From the NCBI GenBank assembly GCA_910575795.1, contig CAJTGE010000035.1, positions 1 through 64,000 of the forward strand: 64,000 nucleotides of DNA, written 5' to 3'. The stretch is from Clostridiaceae bacterium. GTDB taxonomy: Bacteria > Bacillota > Clostridia > Lachnospirales > Lachnospiraceae. Positions 33,240 through 41,366 of this stretch are shown here, piece after piece. The first letter of the stretch is position 1. Each line of letters opens with the position of its first letter. A program made the position numbers and the translations under genes. Under the pieces are notes generated by a model that saw only the letters and a list, made by a program, of their open reading frames with translations, had not been told where the DNA came from and made no database searches.

Positions 33240-33509
33240 AAATAAGTCCTTCTTTTTCATATTCGGTGATTGTTATTTAACGGGGGCGTGCGAAACGATT
33301 TTAAAGAATTGTAAAATAATTCTTATTCAAAATATCTAGCACGCTAAATAATAGCATACATAAATAATACATGATCCCATCTCTGTAGTCAAGAAGCAAT
33401 CTGTCAAATTTTGTCCCGTTTTTTTGTGCAAACTGCCATAAGACAGGATTTGAAATTCGCGATTTACTGTCACTATTATGTGTGGCAGTCAGTACGCGAT
33501 GGCATTTCC

Positions 33510-34817
33510 CTATAATCCCATGCTGGCGAGCATGATGAATACGCCGCAGGCAATGAAGGGGATCAGGATCTGGGTGATTGCGATATCGCCGTAGGCTTCC
33601 TTATGCGTCATCTTACAGATGCCCAGAAGAGTGATCTGAGCGCCCTGGTGCGGAAGCGTGTCAAGCGTTCCGGCAGCGATGGCGGCGATACGGTGTACAT
33701 ACTCCAGATTTAAGCCCATCTCAACGTAGGTGGCTTTTAATGCGTTAAAGGCAACGCCGATACCGCCGGAAGCGGATCCGCACGCGCCGGCGCAGATAGC
33801 TACCGTGATCATACAGAACACGAGCGGATTGATAGAAAGGTTCTTTAAACCATTTACCAGATCCGCAAATGCCTGCGTGTTCTGAACTACGCCGCCGAAG
33901 CCGACTACGATACCGGTATTCAGGATAGCGACGCCGGAGTCTGCCGCGCCCTTGTTGAAGACCTCAATCCACGCGTTAAGACCGCCGATCCGTTTAAACA
34001 TCAGGATAACGGAAAGGATGATGCCGACCATAACCGAGGTTTCCACCGGGAGGTGAAACAGGTTAAAGGAGGCCAGGATCGCCGCGATCGGCAGAGCCGC
34101 CTGAATCCAGTGCGGAAGAGATTTGTTCTCGTCCGTGCTGAGCTCTTCCTCGGTGAGCTGATATTTAAGCGTCTTATCATCAAAGAAATATCCCTTTTTG
34201 GCAAGGGCGCGGGCGCGGTACTCGAGCCAGCCAAAAATCAGAAGAAACATCACGATCGTGGTGATCAGGGAGGGAACAAAGGCCGCTGTCGCCGGGGTTC
34301 CCAGATCCGTCATGGGAATAACATTCTGGATCGACGGGGATCCGGGGCCGCTCATGGACCAGGTCCAGCAGCCGGCGGAAATCGCAGCCGGAAGAAGGCG
34401 TCTGCTGATGTTTGCCTCGCGGAACAACTGAATCGCGATCGGGTAGATAACAAAGAATACAACAAAGCCGCTGACGCCGCCATAAGTCAGGATACCGGTA
34501 ATGCACATGATGATCGGCGCGGTGAAACGTCCTTTGCTGATGCCGGCAATGGCTCTTGCCAGAGATTCGGCGGCGCCTGTAAACTGGTAAACCGCTCCAA
34601 ATAAAGCTCCCGCGAAGAAGGTCAGGAAATACTTGATGACATAATCTCCGGCGGCGGGCATAAAGGAATTTTTGAGGCTGTCAAGGATCGGAAGACCGCT
34701 GCAGACAGCTACGAAAATCGTGATAAGCGGAGCCAGAATCAATGCGCTTACCTGCTTAAAGGCCAGAAGCCCGAATAGAATAATAGCAATAAAAAGTACA
34801 AGAATTTGAAAATTCAT
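33510..34817 (-). CDS. GntP-family permease
   Basis: This 435-residue transporter has about twelve helices and the GntP/citrate-type motifs (GGVSGFVVF, WSMSGPGSPSIQNVIPM, CGSASGGIGVAFNA, AGTLDTLPHQGAQITLLG). Relatives import gluconate, or in cases next to CoA-transferases, 3-hydroxybutyrate or other short hydroxy or keto acids with protons. Standing beside a CoA-transferase and beta-oxidation enzymes, it is likely the uptake step of this cluster. AGGAGGAACC precedes the ATG. Confidence 0.9.
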   Translation of the reverse strand: MNFQILVLFIAIILFGLLAFKQVSALILAPLITIFVAVCSGLPILDSLKNSFMPAAGDYVIKYFLTFFAGALFGAVYQFTGAAESLARAIAGISKGRFTAPIIMCITGILTYGGVSGFVVFFVIYPIAIQLFREANISRRLLPAAISAGCWTWSMSGPGSPSIQNVIPMTDLGTPATAAFVPSLITTIVMFLLIFGWLEYRARALAKKGYFFDDKTLKYQLTEEELSTDENKSLPHWIQAALPIAAILASFNLFHLPVETSVMVGIILSVILMFKRIGGLNAWIEVFNKGAADSGVAILNTGIVVGFGGVVQNTQAFADLVNGLKNLSINPLVFCMITVAICAGACGSASGGIGVAFNALKATYVEMGLNLEYVHRIAAIAAGTLDTLPHQGAQITLLGICKMTHKEAYGDIAITQILIPFIACGVFIMLASMGL

Positions 34818-34928
34818 GGTTCCTCCTGTTCACGGCCTGCGAAAAAGGCAGTCCCCCTTTTACAGGCCGCGGCGAAATCATCCTGAAAGCCGCGGCGCAG
34901 CCCTGACGGGCCGTCCGCCGCCGCTTTT

Positions 34929-35105
34929 TGTAACATAGGGTTACATTTTTTTATTCCCGCGGGCAACGAGCCAAGTGGGCATGCTTGCATGCACATTTGG
35001 CGGCTGCCGCGAGGGTCAAATACCCCGCTGCTCTGCAGCGCTGCAAGTTTGACGCACCGTTGCTTGCAGCGGGGTTGTTGACTTATAACAGTTCGTCTGA
35101 ACGGA
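34929..35105. repeat. Structured intergenic element
   Basis: Between the permease and CoA-transferase genes lies TGTAAC-ataggg-TTACA followed by seven T's, then the self-complementary words GCATGCTTGCATGC, then CAAATACCCCGCTGC paired with GCAGCGGGGTTGTTG, and a partial AACAGTTCG/CTGAACGG at the end. It looks like a dispersed hairpin element; on the minus strand it separates two genes of one cluster. Confidence 0.55.
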
Positions 35106-35110
35106 TGTGG

Positions 35111-36667
35111 TTATTTTCCAAGCCCCATCAGCTCATCCTTAAAGATTCTGGCATCCATCAGCTTCGGCTGTCCATCCATCCTGGGAACAAATCCCATCAG
35201 ATCAATGATCTGGGTCTGAATGTCAATGCCCGGAGCAACCTCAGTGAGGTATACGCCATCCGCGCGAAGCTCAAATACGGCGCGCTCCGTGATATAGAGA
35301 ACCGGCTGGCCGGTTTTGTTGGCATAAGCGCCGCTGAAGGTGATCTGCTCTACGTGGTCGATGAACTTCTTCTCGCGCCCTTCTTTTACAATCTTAAGGG
35401 AACCGTTCTCGAACTCCACGGCAAGGCCGCCGGCCGTAAAGGTGCCGCAGAAGAACACGCGCTTTGCGTTCTGCGTGATGTTGACGAAACCGCCGCAGCC
35501 CGCGATTCTGGGTCCGAACTTGCTGACATTGATATTTCCGTCCTGATCCGCCTGCGCCAGCCCTAAGAAGGCGTAATCCACGCCTCCGCCGTCGTAGAAG
35601 TCAAACTGGTAAGGCTGATCCAGGATTGCTTCCGCATTGACGGAACCGCCGAATTTCGGGCCGCCCTGCGGAACGCCGCCGATCGGGCCGGCCTCAACCG
35701 TCAGAGTCATGTAATCGCCGATGCCTTCCTCGTTTGCAACCATGGATATGTATTCCGGGATACCGATCCCCAGATTGACAACGGAATTTTCTTTTAATTC
35801 CATGGCGGCGCGGCGGCCGATGACTTTCTTTGCGGAGAGCTTCGGATACTGCAGGCTGCTTAAGGGTACACGGAAATCGCCGGTCATAGAGCCGTCATAC
35901 TCGCATCCCACGCACTGCTCATGATCCTTCGGATCCTCGCATACAACAACTGCATCCACATAGATGCCGGGAACCTTTACAAGCTTGGGGTCAAGGCAGC
36001 CGTTTTCAACCACCTTCTCAACCTGGACGATGACCTTGCCCCCGCTGTTTTTCACCGCCTGGGCGATGGAGGTGGCCTCAAGGGAAGCGACCTCATGCTC
36101 CATGGTGATATTTCCATTCTCATCCGCATACGTTCCGCGGATAAAGCCGATGTCAATGGGGAAGGCTTTATATAGAAGCTTCTCCTCGCCGAGAATATTT
36201 ACAACCTCCACCAGATCGTCTGTGGAAATCGAATTGAGCTTTCCTCCCTCAATACGCGGATCGGCAAAGGTGTTCAGTCCTACGTGGGTGATGGTTCCGA
36301 TGCGGTGTCCGGCAATATCGCGGTAGAGCTGGGACAGCGTGCCCTGCGGCAGGTTGTAGCCCTCGATCTTATTTTCCAGAACCAGCTTTCCCAGATTGGG
36401 AACCATGTTCCAATGGCCGCCGATGACACGTTTTGTCATGCCCTCATGCGCAAAATGGTCAGCTCCGCTGCCGTCCCGGTTGCCCTGCGCCGCGGCATAG
36501 AAAAGAGTCAGGTTTTTCGGGGATCCTGTTTCCAGAAAACGCGCTTCCAGAGCCTTTGTCAGAGCCTCCGGCATATCGCTGGCCACAAAGCCGCTGGCGG
36601 TTACCATCATGTTATCAGACACCATGGAGGCCGCTTCCTGCGCTGTAATAATTGAGACCTTAGCCAT
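35111..36667 (-). CDS. Acyl-CoA:acetate/propionate CoA-transferase
   Basis: This 518-residue class I CoA-transferase has the alpha and beta halves fused, like propionate CoA-transferase (Pct) and YdiF. The covalent-catalysis Glu is residue 325 in LTVEAGPIGGVPQGG, the expected position, and IGRRAAMELKENSVVNLGIG is the beta-half signature. It swaps CoA between acetyl- or butyryl-CoA and a free short acid. It may activate the acid brought in by the adjacent permease, or release butyrate using acetate. TAAGGAGG precedes ATG 36667. Confidence 0.93.
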   Translation of the reverse strand: MAKVSIITAQEAASMVSDNMMVTASGFVASDMPEALTKALEARFLETGSPKNLTLFYAAAQGNRDGSGADHFAHEGMTKRVIGGHWNMVPNLGKLVLENKIEGYNLPQGTLSQLYRDIAGHRIGTITHVGLNTFADPRIEGGKLNSISTDDLVEVVNILGEEKLLYKAFPIDIGFIRGTYADENGNITMEHEVASLEATSIAQAVKNSGGKVIVQVEKVVENGCLDPKLVKVPGIYVDAVVVCEDPKDHEQCVGCEYDGSMTGDFRVPLSSLQYPKLSAKKVIGRRAAMELKENSVVNLGIGIPEYISMVANEEGIGDYMTLTVEAGPIGGVPQGGPKFGGSVNAEAILDQPYQFDFYDGGGVDYAFLGLAQADQDGNINVSKFGPRIAGCGGFVNITQNAKRVFFCGTFTAGGLAVEFENGSLKIVKEGREKKFIDHVEQITFSGAYANKTGQPVLYITERAVFELRADGVYLTEVAPGIDIQTQIIDLMGFVPRMDGQPKLMDARIFKDELMGLGK

Positions 36668-36762
36668 CGTAATTCCTCCTTAGATTAAAAATCGAAACGA
36701 TGCGGGGTTCATTTCCTTCCGGTTATGAACCGATGCGCCTAAAAAAGGGTGTAAAAATAACA

Positions 36763-36954
36763 GGGCCGGGAAAATTCATCCCCCGGCCCCGCGGGTCAGA
36801 TGCAGTAGTTATAGGAAACGACAAAACGATTTTCGTTTTGCCCGTTTCCTGCGCCGGATTTGCGCTGCGTAAGCAGCATATTTCCTATGCAAATTCGTGC
36901 GCATCCCCCGGAGGGGCTATAGCAAACGGAAAATTTATTTGTCGTTTGCTATAG
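36763..36954. repeat. Array of perfect hairpins between crotonase and CoA-transferase genes
   Basis: In under 200 bases there are GGGCCGGG/CCCGGCCC (36763-36789), AGGAAACG/CGTTTCCT enclosing CAAAACGA/TCGTTTTG (36813-36850), GCTGC/GCAGC within ATTTGC/GCAAAT and GCGC ends (~36851-36902), and CTATAGCAAACG/CGTTTGCTATAG (36917-36954). The last touches the crotonase stop codon. Such dense nested pairing is unlikely by chance; it may be an RNA processing or mRNA-stability region, or nested inserted elements. Confidence 0.75.
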
Positions 36955-36957
36955 AAA

Positions 36958-37749
36958 TTAGAAATCGGTCAAATCTGCTTTTCTCTTTTCAAGGAAGGCA
37001 GCCATGCCCTCAGCCTTGTCATGCGTCGCGAAGGAAAGGCCGAACAGATTCGCCTCAAGCTTTAAGCCGCTGGCAAGATCTGTATCCATACCAGTGTTGA
37101 TGGCCTGCTTGGCAAGCGTTACGCCAAAGCTTGCCTTGGACATGATCTTCTTCGCCATGGCCTTGCAGTAGTCGAGAAGCTCTGCCTGGGGAACCACCTT
37201 GTTAGCCAGTCCGATGCGGTATGCCTCTTCGGCATCGATCTGATCCGTTGTGAAAATGAGCTCCTTTGCACGGCCCTTGCCTACCAGTCTCGGAAGTCTC
37301 TGTGTTCCGCCAAAGCCCGGCAGAATGCCAAGATTTACTTCCGGCTGTCCGAACTTCGCGTTCTCAGCCGCAACACGGATATCGCATGCCATGGAGATCT
37401 CACAGCCGCCGCCCAGAGCGTAGCCGTTTACGGCCGCGATCGTAACCTGAGGCATGTTCTCCAGGGTGTTGAACGTCTCGGCAGCCAGAAGAGCCATCGC
37501 ACGGCCTTCCTGTGCGGAAGCATTCACCATTTCAGAGATATCAGCGCCGGCCACAAATGCCTTCTGTCCGGAACCTGTCAGGATCACAACCTTAACCTCC
37601 TTGGACTTCTCAATTGTGGAAGCCACATCGCCCAGCTCAGCCAGCGTCTCGCTGTTCAGCGCGTTTAAAGACTTCGGACGGTTGATGGTGACAACCGCAA
37701 TGCCGTCCTCGATTTCCACTAAGAGATTGTTGTAAGTTTTGAGTTCCAT
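36958..37749 (-). CDS. Enoyl-CoA hydratase/isomerase family protein, second copy
   Basis: This 263-residue crotonase has both catalytic glutamates (GGGCEISMACD; GQPEVNLGILPGFGG), the oxyanion block AGADISEM, and the EGMAAFLEKRK end. It is similar to the butyrate-operon Crt but with different ends and codon use. It is the first gene of the minus-strand cluster, with AAGGAGG upstream. It probably hydrates or dehydrates an acyl-CoA made by the CoA-transferase. Confidence 0.93.
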   Translation of the reverse strand: MELKTYNNLLVEIEDGIAVVTINRPKSLNALNSETLAELGDVASTIEKSKEVKVVILTGSGQKAFVAGADISEMVNASAQEGRAMALLAAETFNTLENMPQVTIAAVNGYALGGGCEISMACDIRVAAENAKFGQPEVNLGILPGFGGTQRLPRLVGKGRAKELIFTTDQIDAEEAYRIGLANKVVPQAELLDYCKAMAKKIMSKASFGVTLAKQAINTGMDTDLASGLKLEANLFGLSFATHDKAEGMAAFLEKRKADLTDF

Positions 37750-38123
37750 AAAAACGTCCTCCTTATAAAAAAACTATGTACTGTTCGATTGAGAAAATTA
37801 TATAACACCTATAATTAAAAGTAAATATATTTTCCTATAAAATATTTTGCATACTAATAATTTTCTAATAAAAAAGTTTGATATTATACAAAGATGCATA
37901 AAAATGAAAAGTAATTTTTGTATAATAATAACAATAAAATGAGGTGTTTAGGAGTGAGAAGGAAAAGTCAATGGGAAAAATAAATAAAAAATAAATGGGG
38001 AATTTTACAATCAGGAGTGAGAAGGCTGTCTGCGGTGTAGTTCTGAGAATACTGTGTGAATGCGCGCTGGCCGGGAGAATGTATCTCTTCACATCCGCGC
38101 GCCCTGCGGCGGCGCAATAGAAA
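37750..38123. other. AT-rich divergent promoter region
   Basis: This gap is markedly AT-rich from 37795 to about 37995. It holds the promoter of the minus-strand cluster and the 13-mer TTTGCATACTAAT at 37846-37858. I see no coding sequence. Confidence 0.6.
37846..37858 (+). promoter_or_regulatory. Candidate MarR operator, crotonase promoter region
   Basis: The 13-mer TTTGCATACTAAT lies about 100 bases upstream of the crotonase start. It is repeated exactly, inverted, at 31364-31376. A looser relative (AGCATACATAAATAAT, near 33353) is upstream of the acyl-CoA dehydrogenase gene. Confidence 0.5.
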
Positions 38124-38152
38124 TTGAAATGCTCTTTGCGAAATGGTATAAT
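38124..38152 (+). promoter_or_regulatory. Promoter of the unknown 108-residue gene
   Basis: TTGAAA (38124-38129), a 17-base spacer and a perfect TATAAT (38147-38152) lie 25 bases upstream of the start at 38177, leaving a very short leader. Confidence 0.85.
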
Positions 38153-38176
38153 AACGCCAACGGAAGGAGTAGTTGG

Positions 38177-38503
38177 ATGTCTTTGAATATTTACAGGAGC
38201 AGGCAAGCCGCTGAAGCGGCCGGGCTTACGGTGATACAGGTAAATGATACGCTCTTTGACGGCCGTACTCCCTTAGCTCATAATCCTTTGGTGTCAGAAA
38301 TACGGAACGAGGTGGATCATGCAGAGTACGTGTCAAAGACCTCGTTCAGAGACAGGGTGGGAGAGGTGTGCGAAAAAAGCATTGAACTGGGTTTTCTTGA
38401 AGAGACAAAGCATCCGATTGTAGATGTGTTTGTGAAATATGTGGTAAAAACGCTTAATCCCGAACGCAAAGCACAGTTCAAGAGGGCTGTTTTGCAGATG
38501 TAA
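38177..38503 (+). CDS. Hypothetical protein, 108 residues
   Basis: The ATG at 38177 has GGAAGGAG upstream and a near-consensus promoter, so this is very likely a real gene. The protein is soluble, mixed charge and mostly helical in composition (RNEVDHAEYVSKTSFRDRV, VFVKYVVKTLNPERKAQF). I recognise no domain, cofactor motif or signal. The frame is open upstream to 38060 but that part lies before the promoter. It precedes another short unknown frame and then the MBOAT gene; any link is unknown. Confidence 0.7.
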   Translation: MSLNIYRSRQAAEAAGLTVIQVNDTLFDGRTPLAHNPLVSEIRNEVDHAEYVSKTSFRDRVGEVCEKSIELGFLEETKHPIVDVFVKYVVKTLNPERKAQFKRAVLQM

Positions 38504-38525
38504 CTGCAGAGACTGCAGGCTTTGT

Positions 38526-38714
38526 ATGTATACTGGCTCGTTAATTGTTAAGGCTGAAAATCTATATGCCAGTTTACCAATATTTGATAATAAGAAACGC
38601 CTGACTTTAAGGCAGCTACAGAGTAAATGCTATCATTTTTATGAAGCGTTTCGCAAAAGCATGAAAAGCGATGTCGAAGTCATCATTAATTTTGGCAGCA
38701 AGAGTGAATTTTAA
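38526..38714 (+). CDS. Possible small protein, 62 residues
   Basis: This short frame follows the previous gene by 22 bases. It is basic and polar (FDNKKRLTLRQLQSKCYHFY) and more AT-rich than its neighbours. No good ribosome site precedes the ATG. It could be a remnant of a longer gene. I recognise nothing in it. Confidence 0.3.
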   Translation: MYTGSLIVKAENLYASLPIFDNKKRLTLRQLQSKCYHFYEAFRKSMKSDVEVIINFGSKSEF

Positions 38715-38748
38715 TCACAGATAAATAAAGAAAGGTCGGTTCCCGCAT

Positions 38749-40188
38749 ATGCTGTTCAGCTCCCTTGTGTTTTTATGGTATTTCCTCCCCGCTGTTTTTT
38801 TCCTGTATTTTATAACGGGAAACGCCGCGGTGCGAAACGGCGTCCTGCTGGCGGCGAGCCTCCTTTTTTATGCATGGGGGGAGCCGGTATATGTCTGCCT
38901 GATGCTTCTCTCCATTGGAATCAATTATGCCTTCGGGCTGCTGTCCGCGCGTATCCGCCGCCGGGCAGGGGGAAAAAGCGCTGGCGGCCATCTGCTTGTG
39001 GGACTGTGCGTACTGGTAAACCTTGGCCTTTTAGGATATTTTAAGTATTTTAATTTCGCGGCGGAGAGCCTGAATGTTCTGTTATCCAGGCTGGCGGGAG
39101 GGCGTTTTCTCCTGAATCCAAAGGAGATTGCGCTGCCGATTGGGATCTCGTTTTATACTTTTCAGGCGCTTTCCTATGTGGTTGACGTGTATAGGGGCAC
39201 GATTGAGGCGCAGAGAAATCCGTTTTACCTGGCGCTTTACATCTCCTTTTTCCCGCAGCTTATTGCAGGGCCGATCGTGAAATATCATGACATCTGTGAG
39301 CAGATAGAGAGCCGGCTCATAAGCGCGGAAGGGATGGCGTACGGCATCCGGCGGTTCAGCTATGGCCTGGCCAAGAAAATGCTGCTTGCCAATCCCTTTG
39401 CCCTGGTCGTGGACTCCATCCTTGAAAAGCCGCTTTACGGGCTTGGGACGGGCGCGGTATGGCTGATGGCCGTTCTGTATACTCTGCAAATCTATTTTGA
39501 TTTTTCGGGATACTCGGACATGGCCATCGGGCTGGGGGAAATGTTTGGCTTTCACTTCATGGAAAATTTCCGCTATCCCTACCTCTCGTCCTCGATCCGG
39601 GATTTCTGGAGGAGATGGCATATATCCCTCTCCACATGGTTTAAGGAATATGTCTACATCCCTCTGGGGGGGAGCAGGAACGGCGGCCTCAAAACGTGCC
39701 GCAACCTCATGATCGTATTCTTTGCGACGGGCCTCTGGCACGGGGCGGGCGCGAATTTTATTATATGGGGACTGTATTACGGCGTATTCCTGATTCTGGA
39801 GCGCGGGTCGTGGGGGACATTCCTGGAGAAGAACCGTTTCCGCGCGCTGAATCATGTATATGTGATGCTGATTGTGGTGATCGGCTGGGTCTTTTTCAGG
39901 GCGGAAAACCTTCCGGATGCGCTGCTTTTGCTGCGGAAGATGTTCTGCCCGCAGGCGGGGATATATCCGATCCGGCTGTTTGTCAACCGTAAGGTGCTTT
40001 TTACGGCAATATGCGGGATTTTCGCCTGCGGAATCCTGCAGCGCCTTGCGCCGGGGCTTACAAAGCGTTTATACGACAGAAAGCTGACAGGGGCGGCCGA
40101 TGTGGCTGTCATGCTCGTCCTGATGTTTCTGTGCACCATGTATCTGGTCAACAACACATATAATCCCTTTATCTATTTCCGATTTTAA
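38749..40188 (+). CDS. MBOAT-family membrane O-acyltransferase (AlgI/DltB-like)
   Basis: This 479-residue protein has about eleven membrane helices with the MBOAT signature: FFPQLIAGPIVKYHDI, YSDMAIGLGEMFGFHFMENF, RRWHISLSTWFKEYVYIPLG, and the catalytic His in TGLWHGAGANFIIWG. AlgI/PatA/DltB relatives transfer acyl groups from a cytoplasmic donor to an exported glycan or teichoic acid, usually with a secreted SGNH/AlgJ partner, which is absent here. Its N-terminus closely matches the fragment at 15335, so two copies once existed. Confidence 0.9.
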   Translation: MLFSSLVFLWYFLPAVFFLYFITGNAAVRNGVLLAASLLFYAWGEPVYVCLMLLSIGINYAFGLLSARIRRRAGGKSAGGHLLVGLCVLVNLGLLGYFKYFNFAAESLNVLLSRLAGGRFLLNPKEIALPIGISFYTFQALSYVVDVYRGTIEAQRNPFYLALYISFFPQLIAGPIVKYHDICEQIESRLISAEGMAYGIRRFSYGLAKKMLLANPFALVVDSILEKPLYGLGTGAVWLMAVLYTLQIYFDFSGYSDMAIGLGEMFGFHFMENFRYPYLSSSIRDFWRRWHISLSTWFKEYVYIPLGGSRNGGLKTCRNLMIVFFATGLWHGAGANFIIWGLYYGVFLILERGSWGTFLEKNRFRALNHVYVMLIVVIGWVFFRAENLPDALLLLRKMFCPQAGIYPIRLFVNRKVLFTAICGIFACGILQRLAPGLTKRLYDRKLTGAADVAVMLVLMFLCTMYLVNNTYNPFIYFRF

Positions 40189-40191
40189 CCC

Positions 40192-40222
40192 GTAACCGTT
40201 CAGACAGCCTCTGAACGGTTAC
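40192..40222 (+). terminator. Perfect GTAACCGTTCAG hairpin after the MBOAT gene
   Basis: GTAACCGTTCAG and CTGAACGGTTAC pair over 12 bases around a seven-base loop, then ACTTTAG. It may end transcription weakly, and it belongs to the dispersed palindrome family. Confidence 0.6.
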
Positions 40223-40310
40223 TTTAGTCCGCCTTTTTTGAAAACAGCCGGAAGGCCGGCCGGAGTCCGGGCGGCAGGCGCGAACCGGATGAAGCCCTGT
40301 AAAGGCCGCG

Positions 40311-41042
40311 TCACATCCACCCGCCGTCTAGCCCGATGATCTGCCCTGTCAGATATGACTCCTTATACCCAAGGTGATAGGCCAAATCTGCTACCTCCGC
40401 CGCCTGCCCCAGACGGCCGGCCGGAATTTCATCCAGAAGCGCGATCAGATCCTCCCTGTGGAGAAAATGATTCATCTCCGTATCAATCGCGCCGCATGCA
40501 ATGGCATTGACCTGGATATTGCTGGGCGCGAGTTCTTTGGCCAGCGCCTTTGTCAGGGCGTTGACGCCTCCCTTCGTGGCGGAATAGGCCGCCTCGCAGG
40601 AAGCGCCGCAGACGCCCCACACAGAGGAGATATTAATAATCTTCCCTCTTTTTTTAGTCAGCATCATAGGGATCGCAAGGCGGCAGCAGTTGAAAACGGA
40701 TGTCAGATTCGTGCGGACGATCCGATCCCAGTCCTCAGGCTTCATATCCTGAAAAAGGCCGATATAAGACACGCCGGCGTTATTGACCAGCACATCCAGG
40801 GAGCCGAACTGCTTGCGGATACGCGAAAACAGCTCCTCACAGCTCCCATAATCCCCCGCATCCCCAATCCATGCCAGGCATCCCATGCCCATGCCCTCAA
40901 TCTCCTTCCGGGTCTGTAAAAGCTGCTCTTTCCGGTGAATACAGGTAATCACTGTGTTATAGCCTTTTCCGGCATACTTAAGGGCAATCGCCTTCCCAAT
41001 CCCGCGCGAGGCTCCGGTGACTAAAACGGTTTTACGCGACAT
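40311..41042 (-). CDS. Short-chain dehydrogenase/reductase (FabG-like)
   Basis: This 243-residue SDR enzyme has TGASRGIGKA (NADPH site, residues ~8-17), VNNAG at about 85, and the catalytic Ser-Tyr-Lys set (NISSVWG; YSATKGG). It ends LDGGWM as in 3-oxoacyl-ACP reductases. It could be a fatty-acid, hydroxyacyl or sugar-alcohol reductase; the genes around it give no pathway. I chose ATG 41042, nine bases after AAAGGAG, over TTG 41051. Confidence 0.9.
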   Translation of the reverse strand: MSRKTVLVTGASRGIGKAIALKYAGKGYNTVITCIHRKEQLLQTRKEIEGMGMGCLAWIGDAGDYGSCEELFSRIRKQFGSLDVLVNNAGVSYIGLFQDMKPEDWDRIVRTNLTSVFNCCRLAIPMMLTKKRGKIINISSVWGVCGASCEAAYSATKGGVNALTKALAKELAPSNIQVNAIACGAIDTEMNHFLHREDLIALLDEIPAGRLGQAAEVADLAYHLGYKESYLTGQIIGLDGGWM

Positions 41043-41093
41043 ATGTGTCAACTCCTTTCAAAAACAGATGTTTGTATGGTCAGCGCGTCAGGC

Positions 41094-41122
41094 GTAACTG
41101 TTCAGATAACCTGAACGGTTAC
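41094..41122. repeat. GTAACTGTTCAG hairpin upstream of the SDR gene
   Basis: GTAACTGTTCAG (41094-41105) and CTGAACGGTTAC (41111-41122) pair with one mismatch around five bases. It lies 50 bases upstream of the minus-strand SDR start, so in this position it is not a terminator. Confidence 0.7.
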
Positions 41123-41164
41123 ATCACAGGGCTATTATAGCATAAACGGAAGGAGGAGAGAAGC

Positions 41165-41305
41165 GTGTTGGTGACTCACGGCATCATACAGAAACATGAA
41201 CCAGTTACTTACAATATTCTGAATAGCATTTTAAGGGGGTATGAAATCCCTCAGAAGTATGATATACTGTCTTCAACAATTTTCAAAAGACAAAGCGGGC
41301 CGTAA
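41165..41305 (+). CDS. Possible small protein, 46 residues
   Basis: A GTG at 41165 follows GGAAGGAGGAGAG six bases upstream. The frame reads a mixed-charge peptide containing THGIIQKHEPVTYNILNSIL and stops at 41303. A GCGGGC/GCCCGC hairpin overlaps the stop. The strong ribosome site is the only support; it may be chance. Confidence 0.25.
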   Translation: MLVTHGIIQKHEPVTYNILNSILRGYEIPQKYDILSSTIFKRQSGP

Positions 41306-41366
41306 AAAGCCGCCCGCCTTCTTGCCGCATGAACACCCACTATCATTATGAAAAGGAAATGAATCC

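Noticed and set aside
34053..34604. A 183-residue plus-strand frame opposite the GntP permease
   Set aside because: It is the complement of a clear membrane transporter gene and its composition (KKHHDRGDQ...) is typical of antisense shadows.
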